Origin: Sulfolobus acidocaldarius SUSAZ
Lineage (GTDB): Archaea; Thermoproteota; Thermoprotei_A; Sulfolobales; Sulfolobaceae
NCBI GenBank assembly: GCA_000508305.1
Contig: CP006977.1
Location: forward strand, 590,621-654,620
Direction: 5' to 3'
Length of the DNA stretch: 64,000 bases
The position numbers and the translations under genes are program-made. This document shows positions 8,912 to 18,443 of this stretch, piece after piece (within the stretch, counting starts at the first letter, position 1; the number at the start of each line of letters is the position of its first letter). The notes under the pieces were generated by a model, which saw only the letters and a program-made list of their open reading frames with translations, made no database searches and had not been told where the DNA came from.

Positions 8912-9938
8912 TCATTTCCAACTTTTTGGGTATATGTCTCTTTCCATAAAAATTCTTTTAGGCCTTATAACTTCGCCTTTTTTACCAGATTCTAATTGCT
9001 TACTTTCTACAATACTCTCTCCTATAGCCACAAGTTCACCTTTAAGAGTTAGAATCGCTACGTCTTGATTTTTACGAAAGTTCTGATAAGCCAGTATACC
9101 AGGTAGGTTTAATTTAGCTCCATACGTTATTGCGTTTACTGCCGTATCGCTCACTATAACTTTTGGAATTCCGCATACCCCGTACTCCATAGGGAGTAGA
9201 ATTCTCCTCAAATCACTCTCATCTTTACAGTTTCTGTATAGGTATAATGATTCTGAAACTTCTTGGAGTGTAACCATATTAGTTTTTTCTGTAAATATAC
9301 CAGACCTAATTCTTCTTAACTCTCTCATATGTGAACCACAGCCTGCTATAACACCTACATCATGACACAATTTTCTCATATAAGTTCCTGCGTCAGACTC
9401 GACTCTTAGTAGTATTAATTTATCCTGAATATCTAAAATATCGATGGCGTAAATTCTCCTTTTTCTTATCCTTCTTTTTACTGAGGATCTTACTGGCGGT
9501 TTCTGATATATTTCGCCTACGAATTGGCTTATTATTTCTTTTAACTCCTTTGGGTCTACATTACAGTGCATTTGTAATAAGCAAATGTATTCCTTTCCAC
9601 TCTTGCTAATGTAATTCATTAATTTTGTTGCATTCTGTAATCCTATCGGTAATACTCCGGTAACCTTGGGATTTCCCCACCCGTTATACGGGTTCTAGGG
9701 TTCCTCCATGTCCTGCCTTGGTAATGTTAAAAAGCTTTTTTACCCAATAAGCTACCTCATGGCTTGTTGGACCAGGTGGTTTATCTAGATTGATTATGGA
9801 GTTTTTTATCAAAGATTCGATTGGTCTCTTATCTGCATAAAAGCCAAATTTCTCCTCAGTGTCTTCTTCTCTCAAGATTTTCCATCTATTTTCATAACTA
9901 CAAAAAGAATCTATCTTGTTTATAAATTCATAAATCAT
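8912..9938 (-). CDS. cbf5: H/ACA RNA-guided pseudouridine synthase Cbf5, interrupted by a 22-nt intron
   Basis: The catalytic subunit of H/ACA RNPs, making pseudouridine in rRNA. Exon 1 (9938-9695) encodes INLDKPPGPTSHEVAYW and ends in GHGGTL. Exon 2 (9672-8912) resumes with PKVTGVLPIGLQNATKL and ends in the PUA domain. The joined coding length is 1005 bases, or 334 residues, normal for the family. Unspliced, the frame stops at TAA shortly after GGTLEPV. Splicing restores GGTLDP, where D is the catalytic aspartate. Cbf5 introns are known in several crenarchaea. The gene begins 1 base after L14e and ends 1 base before the methyltransferase gene. Confidence 0.95.
9673..9694 (-). other. Archaeal mRNA intron in cbf5 with bulge-helix-bulge motif
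   Basis: The transcript around the break reads GGA-A-CCCU-AGA-ACCCG-UAUAA-CGGGU-GGGG-AAA-UCC. The central helix is CCCU/GGGG. The two 3-base bulges are AGA and AAA. The inner hairpin is ACCCG/CGGGU. Cutting after the second base of each bulge removes exactly 22 nt (9694-9673) and joins CTA-G to AT-CCC, giving Leu-Asp-Pro in frame. The RNA structure and the protein alignment independently give the same boundaries. The tRNA-type splicing endonuclease (gene at 46893-47438) is the expected enzyme. Confidence 0.93.
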
Positions 9939-9939
9939 A

Positions 9940-10230
9940 CTAAATCACAGGTATTTTCGGTTTAACTGCCTCTTTTATAAAATCAGTCAAACCTGATTGC
10001 TCTATAGCCTGTTTTACTTCTTGATCTGTTGCTCCTTTATTTATTTCTACTTTCTTGTCTGTTGGTTCAATATGAAGTATATTAACTCTTCTCCTTTTGA
10101 CTCCATTAATCTCTTTTGGTCCTGTTACTAGGACAAAATTACTATCTATGATATCTACAATTACACATTTTTTACCAGCTTCTCTGCCTCTAGTTTTTAC
10201 ACAAATCCTACCAATCTCTATCGCAGGCAT
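9940..10230 (-). CDS. rpl14e: Ribosomal protein eL14 (L14e)
   Basis: A large-subunit protein of 96 residues with an SH3-like fold: MPAIEIGRICVKTRGREAGK, then CVIVDIIDSNFVLVTGP and KRRRVNILHIEPT. This matches the archaeal/eukaryotic L14e family over its full length. It is the first gene of a run L14e-cbf5-methyltransferase with one-base gaps. A TATA-like TATTTTTATAC lies about 30-40 bases upstream on the minus strand. Confidence 0.95.
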   Translation of the reverse strand: MPAIEIGRICVKTRGREAGKKCVIVDIIDSNFVLVTGPKEINGVKRRRVNILHIEPTDKKVEINKGATDQEVKQAIEQSGLTDFIKEAVKPKIPVI

Positions 10231-10274
10231 ATTCTACCTAACCTAAAAAACAAGAGTTGTATAAAAATATAAAC

Positions 10275-13010
10275 TTACTGCCAGTACTTGCGTGTTCTTA
10301 AAAACTTTCTTTCCTCCTCAAGTAGACTCTCAAAAAACCTGTCCTCTCCATCACTGAGCTTATTAAGAACTTTCCCAATGTTATTTATTCCTACTCCTCT
10401 TGCACTTAATCCTATGGCGACATATTTTTTGTAAGTTGAAAACATTGATGAGATATTCTGAAGTATTTCAAATCTCTTTTTTTCGTTCTTCGAGATCTTT
10501 GAACCTTTAATGACCTTTTTAACAATTTCGACACTTTCTTTATCATCCTCATCAGTTACGGTTAGGAATATTGAGCCACACTTGGTACATCTATCCGGTA
10601 CCTCAGCAGCATAATATATATTATTCCACCCGCACACCATACAAATTATTTTAACCTTATTATTTAACAATTTACGTTTAAAGATCTCTATCATTACTCC
10701 TTTTTCATCTGAATGTGCTGCAACAAATAGTTTGTTAAGGAATTCTTTAGCTAGTGGGGAGAAGCCTGGTACTTCTATACATTCCCAAGTAAGTCGAGTT
10801 AGGAATTCCTTAAGTGTTACATCGTAGTTTTTATACATAAGTTCTTTCACTGCTTCTTCTCCAACTAAGGTATCAGTATAAGCTTTAAGGAGAGTCTGCG
10901 AGAATGTTATATCGGTTTTTTGTTTGTCTATAAGACCGAATCTTTCCGCTTCAATCAAGAGTTTCCATTTATATTGTGGACTTTCTTTTATAGCCCTCTT
11001 TAGAAGGTCTTCAAATTCACTAGAACTTAAACTATTTAGTATTTTTATTGCTTTTGTAAATTCCTCCTTTGATACTGGAACTAAAGAGGCTATTGCTATA
11101 TGATAGGGATCACACCTATATGTAGTTCTCACTCCTTTTACTTGGGTTAATAAAAGTGATAGTAACGCACCTAGGGTGTTATTACCTCTACTTCCTAATC
11201 CTGCATGTAAAACTATTAGATCATTGTTTATTTCTACAAGGATTTTACTTTTAGTTGGAACAGGGTATCCTCGTCTTTTTTGCTCTTCTAGTAACGAAGA
11301 GATCTTTTCGAGTATTTCTTTTGGTAGGTCTATTTGCTCTCCTCTTTCTATTCTTTCGATATAATCATAGACCTTAATGGAAATTTCTCTTTCAACTGGT
11401 ATTGATTCACCAAACCAGCTTGGCAAGACTCCGCTTTTTAGTTGTGCGTTTTCGACATAAATACGATTTTCCTCTATTGATACTACTCTCCAAATTTTTC
11501 CTCCCAGTATGAATACGGTATTTTCGTCCAGTGTAGCCACGAATTCATAGTCTAACGTTCCTATTTTAGTGTTAGAAATATGGTCTATGACTATGTAGTC
11601 TTTTATAGAATCCGGTATCATATTTGTACTGTAATAATACCTCCATAATCTTCCTGCCGGTGATATCTTATCTTTATTATTTCTAATTATTCTTGCAGAT
11701 TCAAGTATACTTAATGTTTCTTCAAATTCCTCTTCTGTTAAGTCATTGTATTGAAATGATGATTTGATTAAGTTAAAGATTTCTTTCTTATCTGTAATGC
11801 CTTCTAGTACTAGACCTGCTATTTCGTGGGCCATAACATCATAAGGTTTAGGTTCTACTATTGGTTTTTCTAGGTATCCTTCCTTTAAATTGTCAATTAT
11901 ACTTTTGCATTCTAATATGTCAAAAATATCATGAGAAGGTAATAGAAAACCACTAGAAACTTTATTTATTGAATGCCCACTTCTTCCGATTCTTTGTACA
12001 AGTCTTATAACTTGCTTTGGAGAGGTATATTGAATTACTCCATTTATTGCTCCTATATCTATTCCAAGTTCTAAGCTTGAAGTGGCTATTAATGCATCAA
12101 GATTGCCAGTCTTAAATTCTTTTTCAGCTTCTAATCTTATTTCTCTTGATAGAGATCCATGATGTGTTCTCACTTTTAGTTGAGACAATTTTGATAATTC
12201 AGAGGCTAGAAATTCTGTACTCTCTCTAACGTTAGTGAAAACAAGAACTGGTCTATTCTCTCTTATCAATCTTTCAAGTTCTCTTATTCTAGCCAGCGTA
12301 TCTGGATGTAAGCCTGTCTTATATGATAACTCAGCAAGATCCTTTGAAACTGTTGGTATGACCAGCTCTATTTTTACATCTTTTCTGGTATTGTATTCAG
12401 CGACCTCTACATTCCTTCCAATAAACCTCTTCGCTAATTCGATATCGCCTATTGTTGCTGAGAGTCCAATTAGTTGAATTTCATGCTTACTTAACCTCTT
12501 TAATCTTTGAATAGCTAAAAGTAATTCATAACCCCGTTTCTCATCAAGCATTTCTTGTAATTCATCTATAATGATCCATCTTATATTTCCTAGTAATTCT
12601 CTTATTTTCTGGTTTACTAGTAAATAGAGTAATGTTTCAGGTGTTGTGAGAAGTAAATCAGGTGGATCTTCTAAGATCCTTTTTCTTTGCCTCTCCGTCG
12701 AATCTCCGTGTCGAATCGCTATTTTTATTCCTAATACACTACCTATCTTACTTAATCTATCTTCAAGATCTCTATTTAATGCTCTTAACGGAGTGATATA
12801 TATAGTAGAAATTTTCTCAGTATTTGAGCTTAGTATTTTATAAAAAACTGGGAAAATAGCAGTTTCTGTTTTTCCAAAGCCAGTTGGTGCAATAACAATA
12901 GTGTTCTTACCCTTAAGTATAATTGGTATTCCTATTTTTTGTATAGGGGTAAGACTCTTATAGCCAAGTTCGTTCAACTTATTGATAAATGTCTGAGAAA
13001 CACTTATCAT
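10275..13010 (-). CDS. Lhr-type superfamily 2 helicase
   Basis: A 911-residue DNA/RNA helicase of the archaeal Lhr family. Motifs in order: Q-motif region LTPIQ, Walker A APTGFGKTETA (~residue 40), DELQ in place of DEVH (IIDELQEML, ~148), SATIGD (~180), VFTNVRES (~250) and QRIGRSGH (~330). The large Lhr C-terminal region follows. A zinc-binding module CMVCGW...DRCTKCGS lies near residues 790-820. Lhr proteins act in DNA repair and, in Sulfolobus relatives, in RNA interactions. The gene is divergent from the HerA-like ATPase with only 40 bases between. Confidence 0.9.
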   Translation of the reverse strand: MISVSQTFINKLNELGYKSLTPIQKIGIPIILKGKNTIVIAPTGFGKTETAIFPVFYKILSSNTEKISTIYITPLRALNRDLEDRLSKIGSVLGIKIAIRHGDSTERQRKRILEDPPDLLLTTPETLLYLLVNQKIRELLGNIRWIIIDELQEMLDEKRGYELLLAIQRLKRLSKHEIQLIGLSATIGDIELAKRFIGRNVEVAEYNTRKDVKIELVIPTVSKDLAELSYKTGLHPDTLARIRELERLIRENRPVLVFTNVRESTEFLASELSKLSQLKVRTHHGSLSREIRLEAEKEFKTGNLDALIATSSLELGIDIGAINGVIQYTSPKQVIRLVQRIGRSGHSINKVSSGFLLPSHDIFDILECKSIIDNLKEGYLEKPIVEPKPYDVMAHEIAGLVLEGITDKKEIFNLIKSSFQYNDLTEEEFEETLSILESARIIRNNKDKISPAGRLWRYYYSTNMIPDSIKDYIVIDHISNTKIGTLDYEFVATLDENTVFILGGKIWRVVSIEENRIYVENAQLKSGVLPSWFGESIPVEREISIKVYDYIERIERGEQIDLPKEILEKISSLLEEQKRRGYPVPTKSKILVEINNDLIVLHAGLGSRGNNTLGALLSLLLTQVKGVRTTYRCDPYHIAIASLVPVSKEEFTKAIKILNSLSSSEFEDLLKRAIKESPQYKWKLLIEAERFGLIDKQKTDITFSQTLLKAYTDTLVGEEAVKELMYKNYDVTLKEFLTRLTWECIEVPGFSPLAKEFLNKLFVAAHSDEKGVMIEIFKRKLLNNKVKIICMVCGWNNIYYAAEVPDRCTKCGSIFLTVTDEDDKESVEIVKKVIKGSKISKNEKKRFEILQNISSMFSTYKKYVAIGLSARGVGINNIGKVLNKLSDGEDRFFESLLEEERKFLRTRKYWQ

Positions 13011-13050
13011 AAACTACATAATAACCTTATTTCTGAGACTAATATAAGAT

Positions 13051-14751
13051 ATGTTGAGAAAACACATTATAATAATAGTCTTTTTAGTCCTTGAATTTCT
13101 CATATTTACGTATTTAGTTAATACTGGATATTTGAATATTTCAAATATAAATCTATATATATTCACTTTATATCTCATAAGTGTTATTATAGCTATAAAT
13201 GGAGTAATAATCTTTATTTTGACTGGTTCCTTAATTATTTCATTTTCCTATTTTCCTGTTCAATTATTCATTTATCAACTTATAGCAGGTAATATTACAA
13301 TTTCATTCCTAACAAATGTTCTATTGCCAAGTCTAATAGGATATTTTTATCTTTTATTTTTCATTTCAATAATTACGTGGATTATAAGAAGGAATATATC
13401 AGATTCATGGTTGGATCAGATAAGAACTTACGGTCATAAGTTTTCTATCAAGAGACTCGCTATTTCTTTAGTCATAAGTGTAGTTGAATTAATTCTTCTT
13501 AAAAATTATTATTTATTTTTTGGTTCACTTCTTTCTTCTATCGGTCTTTCATTTTTTGGAGAGGTTACAGATGTTCCGTTGGTTCTTCTTTCATGGATAA
13601 TCTTTCCTTATTCGATTTCTCCAAAAATTCACACTGAAAATAAGGGTATATGCATAGGTAAAATAGTTGGAGTTTTATCTAAGGGTAGCATTCTAGATTC
13701 TTCTTTAGACAATATCATCACAACTTCTAAGTACAAGTGGATAAAATTAAATCAGGATTTTTGTGTTAACTTTAGTAATTCTAAAAATTTCAACTCAATA
13801 ATTATAGGTACAAGCGGATCGGGCAAGTCCAGTTTGGCTACTCTGATTTCAAAAAAGCTTAACGTCTCATTTACCATATTTGATCTTCATGGAGAATATT
13901 CTATTCCTAATGCAGTTAAAATTGATATGTCAAAAGTTACCATAAATCCACTAAGTCTATTTGGTCGAAGTCCAAAGGAAAGAGCATTAGAAGTAAGTTA
14001 CATGCTCAAGAGTCTCTTTAATCTGGGCAATATCCAGACAATTGAGCTATCTAACCTAATACTTGAGGCTTATATGGAGAAAGGAATAGATCCTGATGAT
14101 ATAGACACATGGAAGAATCCTACGCCAAATTTTAGGGATTTGCTTCTCTTGCTCGAACGTAAGAAAAAAGCCGCCATAACTTCACAGGATATATCCAAAT
14201 ACCAGTCAATAGAACCTTATTTGATATTTCTTTCCTCTACAATATTTACCCAAAATAACGTCAATATTACTGATATCCTAGAAAAGAATTATGTACTTGA
14301 TTTTTCTACTATACCAACCAATGAGGTTAAACACATAGTAATGGAGACTATTCTTAAGGCAATACAGAGCTACATGTACTTGGAGAAGTTTCCTGACGTA
14401 AGGAAAATGATAATCATAGATGAAGCACCATTTCTACTGAGTAAGGATTCATCAAGGGAGTTGGTTAAAAGATTATTTTCAGAAGGGAGAAAGTTCGGGT
14501 TTGGTTTTGTGGTAATTTCGCAGACAGTAGATTATGTCAAAGATCTGTTTGGAAATGCATATCTTACTTTTGTATTAAATGTATTGGAACCTAGAGAATC
14601 GGAATATTTGAGTAGATATTTTGGTGGACAAGATAATGACATGTACTTAGCTGTATATGAGACTTTACAAAAATTACCCAGAGGATTTTTTATTGTAAGG
14701 GATTTATTAGGTAGATTTATATATTTAGTTCAGGCTGACATTGGTGAGTAA
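13051..14751 (+). CDS. Membrane-anchored HerA/VirB4-like ATPase
   Basis: A 566-residue protein. The first ~195 residues carry several hydrophobic membrane segments (e.g. IIIIVFLVLEFLIFTYLV). A cytoplasmic DUF87-type ATPase follows, with Walker A GTSGSGKSS (~residue 254), FDLHGEYS (~275), Walker B IIDEAPFLL (~450) and ISQTVDYV (~490). These features place it with HerA/VirB4/TraG-like translocation ATPases. Unlike cytosolic HerA, this one is membrane-bound, and NurA/Mre11/Rad50 genes are absent nearby. It is followed after 2 bases by rpo13 and then pcna1. The substrate is unknown. Confidence 0.82.
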   Translation: MLRKHIIIIVFLVLEFLIFTYLVNTGYLNISNINLYIFTLYLISVIIAINGVIIFILTGSLIISFSYFPVQLFIYQLIAGNITISFLTNVLLPSLIGYFYLLFFISIITWIIRRNISDSWLDQIRTYGHKFSIKRLAISLVISVVELILLKNYYLFFGSLLSSIGLSFFGEVTDVPLVLLSWIIFPYSISPKIHTENKGICIGKIVGVLSKGSILDSSLDNIITTSKYKWIKLNQDFCVNFSNSKNFNSIIIGTSGSGKSSLATLISKKLNVSFTIFDLHGEYSIPNAVKIDMSKVTINPLSLFGRSPKERALEVSYMLKSLFNLGNIQTIELSNLILEAYMEKGIDPDDIDTWKNPTPNFRDLLLLLERKKKAAITSQDISKYQSIEPYLIFLSSTIFTQNNVNITDILEKNYVLDFSTIPTNEVKHIVMETILKAIQSYMYLEKFPDVRKMIIIDEAPFLLSKDSSRELVKRLFSEGRKFGFGFVVISQTVDYVKDLFGNAYLTFVLNVLEPRESEYLSRYFGGQDNDMYLAVYETLQKLPRGFFIVRDLLGRFIYLVQADIGE

Positions 14752-14753
14752 TT

Positions 14754-15071
14754 ATGTCTGAGGACGATTCTAAAAAGGAGCCTGAGCCGGAAGAAACTGA
14801 GGCAGAATTAAAGCACGAAGAAATTAGCAGAGAAGAGGATGATGAGGGGGGAGAGTTTTCTACAGTCACTATTTCAGATATTGAGATGTTACTAAAAGAT
14901 ACAGAAATATGGGACAAACTATTAAGGAACGAATTAAGTATCGAGGAAGCTAAAAAAATGTTTGATGACGTAGCTAGATCGTACTCAAAAGCCGATAAGA
15001 AGAAAAGAAGAGTAGAGAAAAAGCCTAAAAAAGGAAAAGTGACTAAGAAATCTGATGAGGAAGAAGAATGA
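14754..15071 (+). CDS. rpo13: RNA polymerase subunit Rpo13
   Basis: A Sulfolobales-type RNA polymerase subunit that contacts downstream DNA near the clamp. The 105 residues comprise an acidic, unstructured N-terminus (EPEPEETEAEL), a central helix-turn-helix segment (TISDIEMLLKDTEIWDKLL, residues ~42-60, then SIEEAKKMFDD), and a basic Lys-rich tail ending in acidic residues. The central part closely matches the Rpo13 sequence of S. shibatae as I remember it. It is sandwiched between the HerA-like gene (2-base gap) and pcna1 (4-base overlap). Confidence 0.88.
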   Translation: MSEDDSKKEPEPEETEAELKHEEISREEDDEGGEFSTVTISDIEMLLKDTEIWDKLLRNELSIEEAKKMFDDVARSYSKADKKKRRVEKKPKKGKVTKKSDEEEE

Positions 15072-15820
15072 TTAAAGCAATATATGGCAGTGCTAAAGAT
15101 TTTTATGATATTATTCAAGGCGTATCTAATGTAACCGATTCTATAACTTTATACTTTACCGAAGAGGAAGTAATATCAAGATACTTAACTGAAGATAAAA
15201 CATTGATGGTTTTACTTAAAATATCCAAGGAGTACATGGAAGAATATATTATAGAAAAACCACTAGGGATAAAAATACAGTTAAATGAATTGAAGAAAGT
15301 TCTTAATAAAGCTAAGAGTAAGAGCGCAGTAATAAATATAGAGGAGACAGATGCTGGGATGAAGATAACAGTAAGAGACGAAAAAACTGGACTTAAGAGT
15401 TCTATTTACCTCAAGGGCGAGAAAATAACTAATATAGAAAATATAGTTGAACCAAAAGTTGGCTTAACTATATCTTTTACTTGCAGTGGAAATATAATAA
15501 AAAATGTTGTGGATGAAGCCAGCAGTATAAGTGAGCAGATTCAGATTGAAGGTAATGATAACCAAATAATCTTTAGCACAGAAGAAAGTGGAAGAGGATA
15601 CAAAGCTTATTTGGTAATGGATAAGCCTCTAAAGGGGCTTGAAATACAATCAAGTGGAAAATCATCATATGGTGTTGAGGTACTAAAAACTGCACTTAGG
15701 GCTTCTGCATTCTCTGAAAACTTAACAGTTAGATTTGGAAATAATATTCCGATGAAAATAGAAGCTCCAGTGCAGTCTGGTGGTCAGCTTATATTTTGGA
15801 TAGCACCCAGATTATCGTAG
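15068..15820 (+). CDS. pcna1: DNA sliding clamp subunit PCNA1
   Basis: A 250-residue sliding-clamp protein with the two-domain PCNA fold, ending LIFWIAPRLS. Sulfolobales use heterotrimeric PCNA. The pattern (NVTDSITLYFTEEEVISRYL; SSYGVEVLKTALRA; PMKIEAP...GGQLIFWIAPRL) matches the PCNA1 class rather than PCNA3, which is encoded at 21845. It follows rpo13 with a 4-base ATGA overlap. Its last 37 bases overlap the convergent amidohydrolase gene. Confidence 0.93.
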   Translation: MIKAIYGSAKDFYDIIQGVSNVTDSITLYFTEEEVISRYLTEDKTLMVLLKISKEYMEEYIIEKPLGIKIQLNELKKVLNKAKSKSAVINIEETDAGMKITVRDEKTGLKSSIYLKGEKITNIENIVEPKVGLTISFTCSGNIIKNVVDEASSISEQIQIEGNDNQIIFSTEESGRGYKAYLVMDKPLKGLEIQSSGKSSYGVEVLKTALRASAFSENLTVRFGNNIPMKIEAPVQSGGQLIFWIAPRLS

Positions 15821-16887
15821 ATGAGATTACCAGAAGCTCTCTTAATAATAGCAATATGTTTGTTTACAGCATTAAATATTGTATTTCCACTTATAAGTAC
15901 AAACTTCGCTTCTTTTCCCTCTTCTATACCCCAATTTAAGTTAAATTGTTTATACGCATTATATGTAGCTCCTCTCAAAATTTCTTTTGAATAATCGGAC
16001 ATTGGTTCTTGAATCCTAGTTATTAATAGACCTAATTCTAGGTCTAGCCATAAGTTTGGAGAAAGGAGACCTGCATTATCTGTACCAAAAAGGATATTTA
16101 TGTTTGCATTTATTGCGTCTACTATTCTAGGAACTCCCACACCAAACCACATGTTGCTCCTTGGGCAAAATACCACTGACGTTCCTAATTCCCGAAAGTC
16201 AGGATATTTAAAATGAGTTGCATGAATTAAGAGATTAGGCTTATAGGATTCAGTGATGTATCTAAAGTCATCCAAAAGATACTGTTTTAAGGTCTCAGAA
16301 ATATGAACTGCTCTTATCTTGGTTGAAAAAGCATTAAAAATCTCAAGTAATTCCTGTTTACTATTTGAGGAAATTGAAGGGAGTCCATAGCCGTCTGTAA
16401 TTTTAGACAACTCATTCAATTCATAAGTATCAAAGAAATCCAATCTTCCTAAGATAATGTACTTAATATCATTTCGTCTTCTGAGCTCACTGACCAATTT
16501 GGCACCATTTATACCTTGTTCTCTAAAATCTACTATTGCTAAGACACCAAACTTCTGTGAATCTATTATAAAATTCTCTATGCCATTGCGTATAATACTT
16601 GGATCTATTGACTTAAAATAAGTGTATTTTTGACTTAATGGGTCACCTACGACTTCCTTAATGCTTTGTCTAATACCGTACTCAGGGAATGAATAATCGG
16701 CTGTATGTGTATGTGAGTTTACTAATGGGGGAAATAGAATGAAATTTCTAAAATCTTTTGCATTAGTGTCATATCCGTGACCTATGTGAGATATTATTCC
16801 ATCAGAAATTTCAACGTTTACCTTTTCAACGTAATCAAATTCAGACCCTAAAAAAGCAGCACCTACATTTATTCTAAAATTTTCCAT
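15784..16887 (-). CDS. Amidohydrolase-superfamily enzyme (deaminase-like) in the riboflavin operon
   Basis: A 367-residue metal-dependent hydrolase of the ATZ/TRZ-cytosine deaminase type. Metal and catalytic motifs are intact: NSHTHT (~residue 58), VHISE (~196), IHATH (~222), CPRSN (~238) and GTDN (~270). HxSE and CPxSN are typical of deaminating members acting on purines or pyrimidines. The start overlaps the GTP cyclohydrolase III gene by 19 bases, making it the last gene of the riboflavin operon. The archaeal pathway needs FAPy deformylation and a pyrimidine deamination, and this enzyme could do one of them. That is inference from context. Confidence 0.82.
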   Translation of the reverse strand: MENFRINVGAAFLGSEFDYVEKVNVEISDGIISHIGHGYDTNAKDFRNFILFPPLVNSHTHTADYSFPEYGIRQSIKEVVGDPLSQKYTYFKSIDPSIIRNGIENFIIDSQKFGVLAIVDFREQGINGAKLVSELRRRNDIKYIILGRLDFFDTYELNELSKITDGYGLPSISSNSKQELLEIFNAFSTKIRAVHISETLKQYLLDDFRYITESYKPNLLIHATHFKYPDFRELGTSVVFCPRSNMWFGVGVPRIVDAINANINILFGTDNAGLLSPNLWLDLELGLLITRIQEPMSDYSKEILRGATYNAYKQFNLNWGIEEGKEAKFVLISGNTIFNAVNKHIAIIKRASGNLIYDNLGAIQNIS

Positions 16888-17528
16888 TTTATTTCCCTAT
16901 TTTTTCTTACGTATTCCAATGCAGTAGTTGCTTTCATTAAGGCTTTTCTGGGATTCTCTGCTATTCCAATTCCAGTCTTTACGTTATCATATAAATTAGT
17001 AATAGTAAGCATTGAATCTAAATCTTTCTTGCTGGCAAAGAGACCTACATTATCTCCACCAAAATAATAAGCTATCCCGCCAACTTTTTCCGACAAAGAA
17101 AATACATTACCCTTTAGTTCTTCAATTTCTTGCATAGCTGTTCTTTTATCTAATCTTGTTATACCATTGATATCATAATGTGCTACAACTATTTTATCAT
17201 CAGGCTTATCATCTAATGTATCTACGCAATTGAATATTGATTCATAGATTGTTTCACCATATCCTTTACAAATTTGCATTTTCGTTGGTGAATATTTTTC
17301 ACTCACTTCTCTAATTACATGAAGCACTTCCTTCTCCTTTACACCATCCACTAATACAATGTAAGAGTCATATCTAATTGGTATGGGGAAAGCATTAACC
17401 TCAGCTAATTTACTATATAGAATGGATGCAAAATAATGCTGAAAAGCTTGTATTCTCCATTCCCTATCGCATCCCAGACTTTCTGTCCATTCCTTATATC
17501 CCACTAAATCTAATATTATAGTTTTCAT
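16869..17528 (-). CDS. GTP cyclohydrolase III (archaeal)
   Basis: Opens the archaeal riboflavin (and often F420) pathway by converting GTP to a formylaminopyrimidine (FAPy). The 219 residues match the family, beginning [19 protein letters not shown], with [11 protein letters not shown] (~residue 118) and [13 protein letters not shown] (~155-167), which resemble the catalytic segment of nucleotide cyclases. It overlaps ribH by 4 bases (17525-17528) and is followed by the amidohydrolase gene. Confidence 0.92.
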   Translation of the reverse strand: MKTIILDLVGYKEWTESLGCDREWRIQAFQHYFASILYSKLAEVNAFPIPIRYDSYIVLVDGVKEKEVLHVIREVSEKYSPTKMQICKGYGETIYESIFNCVDTLDDKPDDKIVVAHYDINGITRLDKRTAMQEIEELKGNVFSLSEKVGGIAYYFGGDNVGLFASKKDLDSMLTITNLYDNVKTGIGIAENPRKALMKATTALEYVRKNREIKWKILE

Positions 17529-18001
17529 TCTATGCTCACGTTAGTTTCCTTTGTAAGGTCTATTTCTCTTAGCTTTTTTAATCTTTTAATTAATTTAACA
17601 GCGCTTTCTACTGCCCTCATGGAGTATTCTTCTATTCTTTCAACAGCCTGCTCATGGGTAACTCCATGCCCTATTATTCCTAAAGTGACAGGTTTACCAT
17701 ATTCTACTGATAAATCCATTAGTTTTCTTGCAGTCTGCGTTGCAACTATTTCATCGTGTTTAGTTTCACCTTTAATTACAGCTCCTAAAGTTACTACTCC
17801 GTCTATTTCATCTCTCTTTAGCAGTTCTTTAACTATTACAGCCATATCATAGCTTCCAGGAACTTTCACTACGACTTTCACTGTAACTCCAAGAAACTCT
17901 GCATGAGATAAGGCTCTCTGCAACATTAAAGATGTTATATCATAATTAAATTCACTTACTACTATACCTAAATTAATCTTCAATTGGTCCTGCATTTCCA
18001 T
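17525..18001 (-). CDS. ribH: 6,7-dimethyl-8-ribityllumazine synthase
   Basis: Condenses 5-amino-6-ribitylaminouracil with dihydroxybutanone phosphate. The 158-residue length is typical. Recognisable segments are VVSEFNYDI (substrate pocket Phe), KVPGSYDMA (~residue 47) and [14 protein letters not shown] (~residue 78, with the catalytic His). It overlaps the riboflavin synthase gene by 29 bases and the GTP cyclohydrolase III gene by 4. Met1 and Met3 are both possible starts. Confidence 0.96.
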   Translation of the reverse strand: MEMQDQLKINLGIVVSEFNYDITSLMLQRALSHAEFLGVTVKVVVKVPGSYDMAVIVKELLKRDEIDGVVTLGAVIKGETKHDEIVATQTARKLMDLSVEYGKPVTLGIIGHGVTHEQAVERIEEYSMRAVESAVKLIKRLKKLREIDLTKETNVSIE

Positions 18002-18443
18002 AACCCTGTCTTAAACCTTTTCCTGCAAAAGGTGTTAGTGAATTTTTACCATCTCTTATTAACTTAACTAAGTTTATTGAGTGCTTGGTTACTCTGTCTA
18101 TTGCTATATTTTTAAGTTGCTCCTCGTCCTCGGCTTCATCTTCATGGATTGTAACGTCTATTACGTGCTTACTTGTAATTATTTGAGTTGTTATCAAACC
18201 TATACTTGCTGCTAAATAACTATATTTATCTAACATACTTTTTCCAACCCACCCAAGTGTAATTACCCCCTCACAGCCGCTATCCAGTAATCTCTTTGCA
18301 GCGACAGGTAAATCTTTGATTCCTGGTACCGTATATCTTACTATTTCTGCTTCAGGGTCTTCCTTTGTAATAGTCTTAATTGCAATTGCGCCCATATCTA
18401 TTCTAGAAAATGTAGTATCTGCTACGCCATATTTTCTCCTCAT
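17973..18443 (-). CDS. ribC: Riboflavin synthase, archaeal (lumazine-synthase-like) type
   Basis: Dismutates two dimethylribityllumazine molecules to riboflavin. The 156-residue archaeal enzyme is unrelated to bacterial RibE and resembles lumazine synthase. Characteristic segments: [17 protein letters not shown] at the start, [16 protein letters not shown] (~residue 38) and VTLGWVGKS (~61). It overlaps ribB by 4 bases and ribH by 29. Confidence 0.94.
   Translation of the reverse strand: MRRKYGVADTTFSRIDMGAIAIKTITKEDPEAEIVRYTVPGIKDLPVAAKRLLDSGCEGVITLGWVGKSMLDKYSYLAASIGLITTQIITSKHVIDVTIHEDEAEDEEQLKNIAIDRVTKHSINLVKLIRDGKNSLTPFAGKGLRQGYGNAGPIED

Noticed and set aside
8912-9938. cbf5 read as two broken genes or a sequencing frameshift
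   Set aside because: The break coincides exactly with a bulge-helix-bulge whose removal restores the catalytic motif and family length, so it is an intron, not damage.
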